From an uncultured Clostridium sp. (lineage in GTDB: Bacteria; Bacillota; Clostridia; TANB77; CAG-508): 32,258 bases of DNA. Each line of letters opens with the position of its first letter. Position 1 is the stretch's first letter. The notes under the pieces are model-generated. The model was not told where the DNA came from. It searched no databases and saw only the letters and a program-made list of their open reading frames with translations. This document shows, one piece after another, positions 1 through 7,434 of the stretch. Location of the stretch: positions 1 through 32,258 of the forward strand of contig CANPIU010000019.1 in NCBI GenBank assembly GCA_947574235.1. Reading direction: 5' to 3'. The position numbers were made by a program, and so were the translations under genes.

Positions 1-112
1 GTTTTTCAAAAAAAAGATGCGCAAATCAAAATTGCATTTTTTAAAAATATTTTTAATTTGGTATTTTTATTTTTCAACTTTTTTGTCAAAAATCACACGT
101 CCCTATTTCACA

Positions 113-1042
113 TTAAATTTTATTGCTTGAACCAAAAACTTCTGTCATTTTATGTTTTACCGTTTCTTTGATTAATTCTCTTGCTGGTGTTAAATATTTT
201 CTTGGGTCAAATGCGTTTGGTTCTTCGGCAAATACTTTTCTAATACCGCCTGTCATAGCTAATCTTAAGTCTGTGTCTACATTTATTTTGGATACGCCTG
301 ATACACTTGCTTCGTGTAAGATTTCATCTGGCACTCCTTTTGCTCCTGGAATATCTCCTCCATATTGATTACACATTTCTACTAATTCTGGAATTACAGT
401 TGATGCTCCATGTAATACAATTGGTGTATTTGGTATTCTTTCTTTGATTTCTTTTAAGATATCAAAACGTAATTTTGCCTCTCCTTTAAATTTGTAAGCT
501 CCATGACTGGTTCCAATGGCAATGGCTAAAGAATCACAACCCGTTCTTTCTACAAATTCTTGGGCTTGCGCTGGGTCTGTGTACATAGCATCTGATGCTT
601 CTACCTTTACCTCGTCTTCAATCCCTGCTAATTTTCCTAGTTCTGCTTCTACTACTACTCCTTTACTATGAGCATAGTCCACTACTTTTTTGGTTAAAGC
701 TACATTTTCTTCAAAATCATATTTTGACCCATCTATCATAACAGACGTAAAACCATGGTCAATACACATTTTAGCCGTTTCAAAGTCTGGTCCATGGTCT
801 AAATGTATGGCAATTGGGACTTCTGGATGCTCCTCTACTGCTGCTTCTACCATTTTCATTAAATAATTAATTCTAGCATATTTAATAGCACTAGAAGAAG
901 CTTGCAAAATAACTGGAGATTTACTTTCCGCTGCGGCATCTACAATGGCTTGGATTATCTCCATATTATTGACGTTAAAAGCTCCAATCGCATATCCTTC
1001 TTTCATTGATTTTTCAAACATTTCCTTGGTTGTTACTAACAT
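113..1042 (-). CDS. fba: Class II fructose-1,6-bisphosphate aldolase
   Basis: Cytosolic zinc-dependent aldolase that reversibly cleaves fructose-1,6-bisphosphate to DHAP and glyceraldehyde-3-phosphate in glycolysis and gluconeogenesis. The 309 residues match a full-length class II enzyme. Visible motifs are HLDHG at 80-84 (catalytic Asp82, zinc ligand His83), VEAELG around 132-136, GTSHG with His180, LHGAS with His211, and the phosphate-binding NVDTDLR near 254-260. The ATG is preceded by AAGGAGGAG at good spacing, and a TTGACA-N17-TACAAT promoter lies just upstream. It appears to be transcribed alone. No clear intrinsic terminator was seen in the 112 bases after the stop, which are simply AT-rich. 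Family assignment is secure. Confidence 0.97.
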   Translation of the reverse strand: MLVTTKEMFEKSMKEGYAIGAFNVNNMEIIQAIVDAAAESKSPVILQASSSAIKYARINYLMKMVEAAVEEHPEVPIAIHLDHGPDFETAKMCIDHGFTSVMIDGSKYDFEENVALTKKVVDYAHSKGVVVEAELGKLAGIEDEVKVEASDAMYTDPAQAQEFVERTGCDSLAIAIGTSHGAYKFKGEAKLRFDILKEIKERIPNTPIVLHGASTVIPELVEMCNQYGGDIPGAKGVPDEILHEASVSGVSKINVDTDLRLAMTGGIRKVFAEEPNAFDPRKYLTPARELIKETVKHKMTEVFGSSNKI

Positions 1043-1066
1043 ATTATCTCCTCCTTCTTTTTTGTT

Positions 1067-1095
1067 ATTGTATTTCTATTTTTTAAATCTGTCAA
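1067..1095 (-). promoter_or_regulatory. Sigma-A type promoter of fba
   Basis: On the minus strand TTGACA (1095-1090) is followed by a 17-base spacer and TACAAT (1072-1067), about 25 bases before the fba ATG. Both hexamers are near consensus. Confidence 0.8.
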
Positions 1096-1116
1096 GTCAT
1101 CCTTTTTAGGTATTAA

Positions 1117-1150
1117 AAATGACAAATATCATAAGAAATACTTGTCATTT
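1117..1150 (-). terminator. Rho-independent terminator after the DUF1540 gene
   Basis: A 13-bp inverted repeat pairs 1117-1129 with 1138-1150 (AAATGACAAGTAT with ATATTTGTCATTT, one G-T pair). The loop is 8 nt and a short T-rich tail follows on the minus strand. It begins 9 bases after the DUF1540 stop. Confidence 0.65.
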
Positions 1151-1158
1151 ACCTTTTT

Positions 1159-1326
1159 TTAATTCTTTTCATTTTCATAACTTGCACGCATAGACTCGTC
1201 TGCTGCTTCTGTATCCATATTCTTGATTGGTGCTACATGAATTGACTCTAATGTGCATTTTGCATTTTTCTTATTATTATACTTACAAGTTGCTACTGTA
1301 CAATTGATTTTTTGATTTGCTTCCAT
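1159..1326 (-). CDS. DUF1540 domain small Cys-containing protein
   Basis: A 55-residue protein beginning MEANQKINCTVATCKYNNK. The pattern INCxxxxC-x-YN...C-x-L-x-S-I-x-V with a trailing AADESMRASYE matches the DUF1540 family, which is widespread in Clostridia and has no firmly established biochemical role. The cysteines, probably metal ligands, are Cys9, Cys14 and Cys24; the fourth Cys often found near the C-terminus is absent. The start is fixed by TTTAGGAGGTACTTAAAAATG, a near-ideal ribosome-binding site. The gene stands alone, flanked by its own terminator and by a hairpin belonging to the upstream gene. Confidence 0.85.
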   Translation of the reverse strand: MEANQKINCTVATCKYNNKKNAKCTLESIHVAPIKNMDTEAADESMRASYENEKN

Positions 1327-1397
1327 TTTTAAGTACCTCCTAAATTTTTATTTAGTTATAGTATGTACATTTTTTATAAAATTATTTTAATTTTTAG

Positions 1398-1432
1398 AAA
1401 AAGGGGAACCTGCCATCAAGCAAGTCCCTTTT
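1398..1432 (-). terminator. Probable terminator after the 1460-2407 gene
   Basis: An imperfect hairpin pairs AAAAGGGA-type and TCCCTTTT-type arms (1399-1406 with 1425-1432), plus a shorter inner CTGC/GCAAG pairing. On the minus strand TTTTTCTAAAAATT follows. It lies about 28 bases downstream of the stop. Confidence 0.55.
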
Positions 1433-1459
1433 AAAACATGTCTTTATCATTTTAATTTT

Positions 1460-2407
1460 TCAGAAATCTAAACTTTCTATTTTATCAAAGGCTTCTTTTG
1501 CCTTCTCTAAAATGCTTCCTACTTCTTCTAGCTCGGCATTAAGTATCTTAAACTGTTTGTTCTCAAAAATGACTTCAGCACCATTTTCCGCACGAAATAT
1601 CTTTTGAAGCCAATGTCTGTATGGAGTTATACTTACCATTTTATCTTCCTGTTTATACTCGATTACTTCTTCGTCAACGAATTTAGCTGATACTCCCAAT
1701 GCTGAAATTGAAATAGTACATCCATCTACATTACAAGCTGAAGAAATGCTTTCTTTTATAACTTTATAAATAGAACATACTTTTTCCACTAAAATTTGAT
1801 CTAATGCATCTTCTATCGTTTCTGCCATTTCTTTTACTTGTAAATACAAACATTTACCTGCGCATCCTTTTATTGCTGAAACTGAAACATTACACTTTTC
1901 ATCATCATTTAAAACGCCCACTATCTTCATTTCATATTTTCCACACTTGATGTACGTACCTCCAATAGTTTCATATTCATAACTATTCCTATTCCAAGAG
2001 TACGTTGTATAAACTAATTTTCTTTCAAGGCAATGGTTATGTTGCATTGCAATAATGGATTCTTCTTCATTTAGTTCTAAAAAAACCTTCCCTACTTCAA
2101 ATAAGGAAATAAGAATTTTAAAAGTAGCAACATTATCTTCGCATACTTGCATCTTTTGAATACATACAGGAACTTCGCATCCTATTATTTCCCTTAAAGC
2201 TCCCAAAAAACGCTCAATAGGATCCTTCTTCCCTGCCCACTTTATGATATAGTCTAAACTTTGTTGTGCTTCTGTTGATACAGAAAAGCCACCACAATAG
2301 TGGCTAATTGCATCTTTTTTGTATTTCCCCCAATATATATTTTCTGCTACTTTCTCAATTTGTTCTCTGAAAAATCTCTTCGTCCTTCTTAAAATCCGTT
2401 CTAACAT
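1460..2407 (-). CDS. Unrecognised 315-residue protein with many cysteines
   Basis: I do not recognise this family. The protein starts with a basic, amphipathic segment (MLERILRRTKRFFREQ) that could contact membrane or nucleic acid. There is no signal peptide or clear transmembrane helix. About ten cysteines are scattered through the chain, including GCEVPVC, the KCNVSVSAIKGCAGKC region and ACNVDGC, the last two in similar C-x-V-x-x-x-I-x-x-C settings. The middle looks beta-rich and the last 40 residues helical. The start is well supported by TTAGGAGGAAAAGAACATG and a strong promoter. Codon 4 is CGG, the only undisturbed in-frame CGG I found in this window. It is transcribed alone. Function unknown. 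Confidence 0.8.
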   Translation of the reverse strand: MLERILRRTKRFFREQIEKVAENIYWGKYKKDAISHYCGGFSVSTEAQQSLDYIIKWAGKKDPIERFLGALREIIGCEVPVCIQKMQVCEDNVATFKILISLFEVGKVFLELNEEESIIAMQHNHCLERKLVYTTYSWNRNSYEYETIGGTYIKCGKYEMKIVGVLNDDEKCNVSVSAIKGCAGKCLYLQVKEMAETIEDALDQILVEKVCSIYKVIKESISSACNVDGCTISISALGVSAKFVDEEVIEYKQEDKMVSITPYRHWLQKIFRAENGAEVIFENKQFKILNAELEEVGSILEKAKEAFDKIESLDF

Positions 2408-2477
2408 GTTCTTTTCCTCCTAATTTTTTGAAAACTTCAAACATTATGTTACCTGTTGCATATAGCAATTCGTTAAT

Positions 2478-2506
2478 ATTATATAGTAATATTGAAATTA
2501 TGTCAA
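2478..2506 (-). promoter_or_regulatory. Consensus sigma-A promoter of the 1460-2407 gene
   Basis: Minus-strand TTGACA (2506-2501), a spacer of exactly 17 bases, and TATAAT (2483-2478). Both hexamers are perfect consensus, which predicts strong vegetative expression. It begins only about 10 bases beyond the proA stop codon. Confidence 0.85.
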
Positions 2507-2515
2507 TCGGTAATT

Positions 2516-3373
2516 TTATCGAATTTGTCCATTACCATAAATCTCGTACTTAATCGTAGTTAATTCTTTCAATCCCATTGGTCCTCTTGCATGTAGTTTT
2601 TGCGTACTTATGCCAATTTCAGCACCAAAACCAAATTCTCCACCATCGGTAAAACGTGTTGAACTATTAACATATACACAGCTACTATCAATTTCTCTTA
2701 AAAATCTTCTAGCATTATCATAATTTTGTGTAATAATAGCCTCTGAGTGTTTGGTGCTGTAGCAATTAATATGTTCGATCGCTTTTTGTAAATCATCTAC
2801 AACTTTAACAGATATCATTAAATCTAAATATTCTCTTCCCCAGTCATCTTCACAAGCCTGGTTAATTTCTTTAGAAATTTTGCAAGCTTTTTCGTCTCCT
2901 CTTATTTCTACTTGTTTTTTAGTTAGCGTGTCAACTAACATAGGAATAAATTCCTTCGCAATTGTTTCATGCACTACTAAAGATTCACAAGCATTGCATA
3001 CCCCCGTTCTTTGTGTTTTTGCATTTTCAATAATCGAAAGTGCCATTGAAAAATCAGCAAATTCATCTACGTATATATGACAATTTCCAGTTCCTGTTTC
3101 AATCACTGGAATGGTGCTATTTTCTACTACGGTTCTAATTAGCCCTGCTCCCCCTCTAGGAATTAAAACGTCAATATATTGGTTTAATTTCATTAATTTT
3201 ATCGTCGTTTCCCTTTCCGTATCCTCTAACAAATAAACACAATTTTCTGGAAGTGATAACCTTTTTAATGTTTTATGAAGCACTTTAATGATTGCTATAT
3301 TAGTATTAATAGCATCTGAGCCACCTCTTAAGATAACGGCATTTCCTGTTTTAAAACATAACCCGGAAAGCAT
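2516..3373 (-). CDS. proA: Glutamate-5-semialdehyde dehydrogenase, C-terminal part (frameshifted proA)
   Basis: C-terminal two thirds of gamma-glutamyl phosphate reductase, the second step of proline synthesis, which reduces glutamyl-5-phosphate to glutamate semialdehyde with NADPH. Recognisable segments are [18 protein letters not shown] (substrate and cofactor region), the catalytic-cysteine motif [11 protein letters not shown] (Cys126 of this fragment), [25 protein letters not shown] and [13 protein letters not shown] at the C-terminus. The first four residues of this reading frame (MLSG) overlap the end of the upstream fragment. The real continuation is from codon GGG at 3364-3362, one base out of phase with the upstream fragment. 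Joined, the two parts make a protein of about 415 residues, normal for ProA. See the frameshift finding. Confidence 0.93.
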   Translation of the reverse strand: MLSGLCFKTGNAVILRGGSDAINTNIAIIKVLHKTLKRLSLPENCVYLLEDTERETTIKLMKLNQYIDVLIPRGGAGLIRTVVENSTIPVIETGTGNCHIYVDEFADFSMALSIIENAKTQRTGVCNACESLVVHETIAKEFIPMLVDTLTKKQVEIRGDEKACKISKEINQACEDDWGREYLDLMISVKVVDDLQKAIEHINCYSTKHSEAIITQNYDNARRFLREIDSSCVYVNSSTRFTDGGEFGFGAEIGISTQKLHARGPMGLKELTTIKYEIYGNGQIR

Positions 3374-3761
3374 CTAATGTTACATTTGGTCTTGATTCAT
3401 AAATAATAGCAATCACACCTAAGGGAACTCTTTTTTTCAAGATTTCTAGTCCGTTCGCTAAGGTCTTTCCCTCTATCGTTTCCCCAATTGGGTCATCTAA
3501 ATCGGCTATCTTTCTAATTCCCTCTGCCATCTCTAAAATTCTATTTTCATCCAGCCTTAGTCTATCAATTAGACTTTCCTTCATTTCATTTTTAAGGGCT
3601 TGCTTAATATCTTTTTGATTTGCCTCTAGCAATTCGCTTTGCGCTTCTTCTATGGCTTTTGCTACTTCCAATAATACTTTATTTTTTTCTTGACTGCTCA
3701 TATTATTTAATGTTTTCGTCGTTTGTTTTACTTTTTTTCCCATTTCTTCTAAATTTTCCAA
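3351..3761 (-). CDS. proA: Glutamate-5-semialdehyde dehydrogenase, N-terminal part (frameshifted proA)
   Basis: N-terminal third of ProA, ending in the conserved block [22 protein letters not shown]. After Phe132 the frame reads CGG-GTT-ATG-TTT-stop. Skipping one C (3365 or 3366) gives ...[18 protein letters not shown], the expected ProA sequence. The start is TTG at 3759-3761, preceded by AAAGGGGAACAAAAAAA; an ATG at codon 7 has no ribosome-binding site. It lies 17 bases after the proB stop, so it is the last gene of a proC-proB-proA run. The break could be a programmed +1 shift, a real mutation or a sequence error. Confidence 0.92.
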   Translation of the reverse strand: MENLEEMGKKVKQTTKTLNNMSSQEKNKVLLEVAKAIEEAQSELLEANQKDIKQALKNEMKESLIDRLRLDENRILEMAEGIRKIADLDDPIGETIEGKTLANGLEILKKRVPLGVIAIIYESRPNVTLDAFRVMF

Positions 3762-3778
3762 TTTTTTTGTTCCCCTTT

Positions 3779-4648
3779 CTATCCATTGATTTTCGATACT
3801 AAATAATCTCTTGTCTCTGTTTCTACTTCTTTTTGTGCTACAAACAAGGTTCCCTGCTTTTCTCCATTTATAATTTTGCTTAAAATAGCAGGATTTTTGC
3901 CATTGGTTATTATCATGTCAATTCCTAAAGGATTAACGATATTTGCAGCTAAAACTTTTGTATACATACCGCCAGTTCCAACGTCACTATCACTTGATTT
4001 TTTTGCCATCGTACGTGCCTCTTGCCTAATTCCATTTGTTACAATGTCTATCAATTTAGCGTCTTTATTTTGAAAAGGGTCATCCGTATATAAGCCATCA
4101 GTATCTGTTAATAATATTAATATATCGGCCTTTGTGATGGCTGCTACCATCGCTGATAAGGTATCGTTTTCGCCAAATTCGATTTCATCTGTCGCAATCG
4201 CATCATTTTCATTTACGATTGGAATACTTCCATATTTTAATAATTCTTGAAAGGTATTTTTTAGATTTTCATAGGCTTTTTCTTGTCCCAAATTGTATTT
4301 TGTCATTAATACTTGAGAAGCAGTTTGACCATATTCTGCAAATAATTTGTAATAATTCATCATTAATTTTCCTTGCCCTACTGCTGCACAAGCTTGTTTT
4401 TCTGGCATTGTTTTTGGTCTGGTTCCTATTTTTAAGGCTTCTCTTCCGCAAGCTACGGCTCCTGAAGATACTAAAATCACTTCTTTTCCGCTATTTTTTA
4501 AGTCACTTAATGCTCTCACTATTTTTTCTAGTTGTGTATAATTTAGATTTCCTGTGTCTTTATGCGTCAAAGTAGACGACCCAACTTTAACAACAATTCT
4601 TTTCTTATCTTTTATTCTTTCCCAAAGTTTTTCTTTTATTTCTTCCAT
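3779..4648 (-). CDS. proB: Glutamate 5-kinase, short form without PUA domain
   Basis: First committed enzyme of proline synthesis, phosphorylating L-glutamate to gamma-glutamyl phosphate with ATP. The 289 residues contain only the amino-acid-kinase fold. Visible are VVKVGSSTL near 19-27 (ATP phosphate binding), LVSSGAVACG, IPIVNENDAIATDEIEFGENDTLSA (substrate site), LLTDTDGLYTDDP and the VGTGGMYTKV loop. The C-terminal PUA domain of the longer E. coli-type enzyme (about 367 residues) is absent, as in many Gram-positive ProB proteins. The ATG follows AGGAAGGATTGAAATAAAA. A stem-loop lies between proC and proB and may reduce read-through. The product feeds ProA, encoded immediately downstream. 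Confidence 0.96.
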   Translation of the reverse strand: MEEIKEKLWERIKDKKRIVVKVGSSTLTHKDTGNLNYTQLEKIVRALSDLKNSGKEVILVSSGAVACGREALKIGTRPKTMPEKQACAAVGQGKLMMNYYKLFAEYGQTASQVLMTKYNLGQEKAYENLKNTFQELLKYGSIPIVNENDAIATDEIEFGENDTLSAMVAAITKADILILLTDTDGLYTDDPFQNKDAKLIDIVTNGIRQEARTMAKKSSDSDVGTGGMYTKVLAANIVNPLGIDMIITNGKNPAILSKIINGEKQGTLFVAQKEVETETRDYLVSKING

Positions 4649-4676
4649 TTTTATTTCAATCCTTCCTAAACACTAA

Positions 4677-4720
4677 AAAGTAGAAAATCTATATTTATTT
4701 TTTTATCGATTTTCTACTTT
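4677..4720 (-). terminator. Intercistronic stem-loop between proC and proB
   Basis: A perfect 13-bp inverted repeat (AAAGTAGAAAATC at 4677-4689, GATTTTCTACTTT at 4708-4720) is followed by T-rich sequence on the minus strand, and also on the plus strand. It fits a partial terminator or attenuator inside the pro gene run. No minus-strand promoter was recognised between it and proB. Confidence 0.6.
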
Positions 4721-4733
4721 AATTTTAATATTT

Positions 4734-5540
4734 TTATTTTGCTAAATCCTTTGATTTTTTCGTAGCTGCTTGGATAGCTGTGATAAGACTACTTCTTAGT
4801 CCTTTTTCTTCTAAAACAGAAACCCCTTCTATGGTCGTTCCTCCCGGCGAACATACCGTATCTTTTAATTCTGCTGGGTGCTTTTTCGTTTCTAATACCA
4901 TTTTGGCTGACCCCAAAACAGCTTGCGCAGCAAAAGTATAAGCTTTATCTCTTGGCATCCCTTCTAAGACGGCTCCGTCTGCCATGGCTTCTATTATCAT
5001 GAAGATAAAGGCTGGTGATGAACCACTTACTCCCGTTACAATGTCCATTAGATTTTCTGTTAAAACTTCGCATTTTCCAAAACTATTAAAAATATTACAA
5101 ATTAAATCTAGTTCTTCCGGTAGCACCATGGGGCATGGTGTGATTGCTGCCATACCTTCGCCTACCAATGCTGGCGTATTCGGCATACAACGTACTACTT
5201 TAATCTCTCTTTCAAATAGTTTTTTTACGTTTTCGATTTTTTGACCAGCAGCAATAACGACAATAATGGTATTGTCGCTAACTTGTGCTTTAATTTGCTT
5301 AATGACTTCTGGATAAAATTGTGGTTTTACGGATAATACTAAAACATCTGCTTTTGTGGCTACCTCTTTATTATCGGTCGTGATTACTACACCATATTGT
5401 TGTTTTAGCTTTTCTAATTTTTCTTTGGATGGGTCAGAACAAATAATTTGATTGGCAGAAACTAATTTTGCTTTTAAAATTCCACCCATCATTGCTTTTG
5501 CCATATTTCCACTTCCAATAAAACCAATTGTTTTTTCCAT
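4734..5540 (-). CDS. proC: Pyrroline-5-carboxylate reductase
   Basis: Last step of proline synthesis: NAD(P)H-dependent reduction of 1-pyrroline-5-carboxylate to proline in the cytosol. The 268 residues are full length. The N-terminal Rossmann motif is IGFIGSGNMAKAM (5-17). The centre contains VVRCMPNTPALVGEGM. The C-terminal dimerisation and active-site region has GVSGSSPAFIFMIIEAMADGAV and the family signature SPGGTTIEGVSVLE. The ATG follows TAGAAGGAGATAGAAAC. It is the promoter-proximal gene of proC-proB-proA. The CCGG in its SPGG codons (TCG CCG GGA) is read normally, unlike the three frameshifted sites. Confidence 0.97.
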   Translation of the reverse strand: MEKTIGFIGSGNMAKAMMGGILKAKLVSANQIICSDPSKEKLEKLKQQYGVVITTDNKEVATKADVLVLSVKPQFYPEVIKQIKAQVSDNTIIVVIAAGQKIENVKKLFEREIKVVRCMPNTPALVGEGMAAITPCPMVLPEELDLICNIFNSFGKCEVLTENLMDIVTGVSGSSPAFIFMIIEAMADGAVLEGMPRDKAYTFAAQAVLGSAKMVLETKKHPAELKDTVCSPGGTTIEGVSVLEEKGLRSSLITAIQAATKKSKDLAK

Positions 5541-5570
5541 GTTTCTATCTCCTTCTAAATATTGGGTATT

Positions 5571-5599
5571 ATTATATGATATTTTCCTTTTTTTGGCAA
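5571..5599 (-). promoter_or_regulatory. Promoter of the proC-proB-proA run
   Basis: Minus-strand TTGCCA (5599-5594), a 17-base spacer and a perfect TATAAT (5576-5571), about 30 bases before the proC ATG. No T-box or other leader structure was seen. Confidence 0.75.
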
Positions 5600-5659
5600 A
5601 CAGGTCTTTTCTGATTTCTTTTTGTTTTTTTACTATTTACTCTCATTTTCTCCATTTTA

Positions 5660-6376
5660 TTACTTTTTATTCTCTTTTTCTAGTCTTTTACAACTTTCTT
5701 TTTCTTCCATACATTTTTCTGGTGGCTCTTTAAAGCTTAAATACCAACTGATTCCATTTCTATTTTTTTGAATTTGTGCATTTCTTTCTTCTAGTTCTTG
5801 AAATGTTTTTGGCGGTGCTACAATTACTGGTTGGCCTGGCATCCAGTTAGCTGCCGTAGACCCTTTACTACAATCTGCCATCTGTAAAGCTTGCACTGTC
5901 CTTATAATTTCTGGGATAAAACGTCCTATATTTAAGGGATAAATTAAAATGGTTCTAACTTTTCCTTTGTCGTCTATGATAAATACATTTCTAACGGTTT
6001 CTGTGTTACTAATGTCACTGGCAATCATCCCATATTTTCTAGCAATTTCTCCGTTTCTATCGGCTATGATAGGAAAAGGTATTTTAATTCCAGTTTTACA
6101 ATAAATGTCATACAACCATGCTAAATGGGAACTATTACTATCGACACTTAATCCTAGTAATTCCGTATTCAAATCTTTAAAATATTGATGAGCTCTGGTA
6201 AATGCTATCATTTCCGTGGTACATACGGGGGTAAAGTCTCCTGGATGAGAAAATAACACGAGCCATTTTCCTTGATAGTCTTCTAGACATATTTCTCCAA
6301 AGGTTGTTTGTGCTTGAAAACTTGGTGCTTTTTGTCCTAATTTTACATTTCCGTTCATCATTAATTCATAATCCAT
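5660..6376 (-). CDS. Peroxiredoxin (AhpC/TSA family, Prx6-like)
   Basis: Thiol peroxidase that reduces hydrogen peroxide and organic or nitrogen peroxides, protecting an anaerobe from oxygen exposure. The active-site motif PGDFTPVCTTE places the peroxidatic Cys at position 52. The Arg of the active site lies in TETVRNVFIIDDKGKVR. The long C-terminus with NWMPGQPVIVAPP is typical of the Prx6/archaeal-type subgroup, which has an extended dimerisation arm. Two further cysteines sit near the C-terminus (EKCMEEKESCK) and could act as resolving residues; that is inference. The ATG is preceded by GAGAGGAGTTTATTTTT, which favours it over the ATG at codon 6 or 7. It appears to be a single-gene unit. 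Confidence 0.94.
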   Translation of the reverse strand: MDYELMMNGNVKLGQKAPSFQAQTTFGEICLEDYQGKWLVLFSHPGDFTPVCTTEMIAFTRAHQYFKDLNTELLGLSVDSNSSHLAWLYDIYCKTGIKIPFPIIADRNGEIARKYGMIASDISNTETVRNVFIIDDKGKVRTILIYPLNIGRFIPEIIRTVQALQMADCSKGSTAANWMPGQPVIVAPPKTFQELEERNAQIQKNRNGISWYLSFKEPPEKCMEEKESCKRLEKENKK

Positions 6377-6458
6377 AAAAATAAACTCCTCTCATTTTTT
6401 GTATATTGTATGAAAGAAGTTTATTTTTGGTTCTTAAATTTATTCAATTGTTACCGTT

Positions 6459-6740
6459 TCATATCATATTTAATTTATATAAAATAGCTCCCGCTATAAC
6501 CGAAACAATAATTCCTACCACTACTTCAATTACTATTTTAACAACTTTATCCCTAGCCGTCTCTTTCTTAGATACAATCGGATTATTATTACTTATTTCT
6601 GATTGTTCTATGTAGTTGCTTTCCAATTGTATGTTAGTATTTTTTAGTTTCTCATTTATATTAACATTGTTGTTGCCCAAATTCACTATACCACTTACTG
6701 AACCATTAATATTTACACTCTTTTTATCACTCACCATCAT
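6459..6740 (-). CDS. Small C-terminally anchored membrane protein with GIVNLGN motif
   Basis: A 93-residue protein of unknown function. Residues 8-28 carry an Asn/Gly-rich stretch (VNINGSVSGIVNLGNNNVNI) that strongly resembles the C-terminus of the protein encoded just upstream (GDIDGIVNLGNDNINVN). A polar linker follows, then a single hydrophobic helix at the C-terminus (VVKIVIEVVVGIIVSVIAGAIL) that should insert in the membrane with the N-terminus in the cytoplasm. The start overlaps the upstream stop as ATGA, so the pair is probably translationally coupled. Either of two consecutive ATG codons could be used. Confidence 0.75.
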   Translation of the reverse strand: MMVSDKKSVNINGSVSGIVNLGNNNVNINEKLKNTNIQLESNYIEQSEISNNNPIVSKKETARDKVVKIVIEVVVGIIVSVIAGAILYKLNMI

Positions 6741-7366
6741 ACCATTTGTAAATCCTTTCCTTTGTTCACATTTATATTATCATTTCCAAGGTTAACAATA
6801 CCATCAATATCGCCTTCTACTTGTACATTGTATTTATTCATATTGAAAACCGTTTTTTCATTGTGTACATCTGCATTTTTTATATCTTCTTGCAGTTTTC
6901 TCAAAGCATCTCTTCCTTCAGTTCCTTCTGCTGCAAATACCGCATAATAACCAGAGTTCATCTGTATTCCTAAACCAAACTTTTCTGGAAAAAATTTTTC
7001 TTCTGGTGGTTCTTGGTCATATTTAATCTTTCTCCTATATGTTTTTATTGCCATCAAACCACATATTATGCTCCCCCCTAATACTGCTAATCCCCAAGGC
7101 GTTGTCTCTAAAACGCAAAACGAAAAAATTCCTATTAGGATACAAGCAATACTATAATTTCGTATTTCTAGTTTCTTTTTATTGTGTTCTCGTACTTCAT
7201 AATACCTTTTTAAATCCTCATATCTTTGCTTTTCTCTGTCATATTCTTTCTTTTTTACATTTTGAAATCTAAAAATATACATTCTTGATATGTTCGAAAT
7301 TTTTAAGACTTCATCTCCATAGCATATACTGTTTTTATCAATTTCTATATTGTTAATGTTTCGCAT
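6737..7366 (-). CDS. Two-helix membrane protein, DUF6232-like, with GIVNLGN tail
   Basis: A 209-residue protein. Residues 1-30 (NIEIDKNSICYGDEVLKISNISRMYIFRF) look like the small beta domain of DUF6232-type proteins. A charged helix follows (about 38-68, KKKEYDREKQRYEDLKRYYE). Two hydrophobic helices lie at about 70-88 and 91-107. A soluble region (EKFGLGIQMNSGYYAVFAAEGTEGRDALRKLQEDI) and an Asn-rich tail with GDIDGIVNLGNDNINVN complete the protein. The DUF6232 assignment is by memory of the domain pattern and is tentative. The ATG follows TAAGAGGGGAAGAT. It forms a two-gene unit with the overlapping downstream membrane protein. Function unknown. Confidence 0.75.
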   Translation of the reverse strand: MRNINNIEIDKNSICYGDEVLKISNISRMYIFRFQNVKKKEYDREKQRYEDLKRYYEVREHNKKKLEIRNYSIACILIGIFSFCVLETTPWGLAVLGGSIICGLMAIKTYRRKIKYDQEPPEEKFFPEKFGLGIQMNSGYYAVFAAEGTEGRDALRKLQEDIKNADVHNEKTVFNMNKYNVQVEGDIDGIVNLGNDNINVNKGKDLQMV

Positions 7367-7397
7367 ATCTTCCCCTCTTATCTTTTCTATTTCCTTT

Positions 7398-7426
7398 ATT
7401 ATTACATATTTTTACATTTTTGTAAA
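7398..7426 (-). promoter_or_regulatory. Candidate promoter of the DUF6232-like gene pair
   Basis: Minus-strand TTTACA (7426-7421), a 17-base spacer and AATAAT (7403-7398), about 30 bases before the ATG. The hexamers are only moderate matches. Confidence 0.45.
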
Positions 7427-7434
7427 TCCTTAGA

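Noticed and set aside
1..112. Terminator for fba in the first 112 bases
   Set aside because: Only weak A/T pairing (TTTTTCAAC with GTCAAAAA) without a stable stem or a clear U-tract.
4219..4575. 118-codon plus-strand open frame opposite proB
   Set aside because: Antisense to a conserved proB coding region; Leu/Phe-rich composition is typical of shadows of AT-rich genes.
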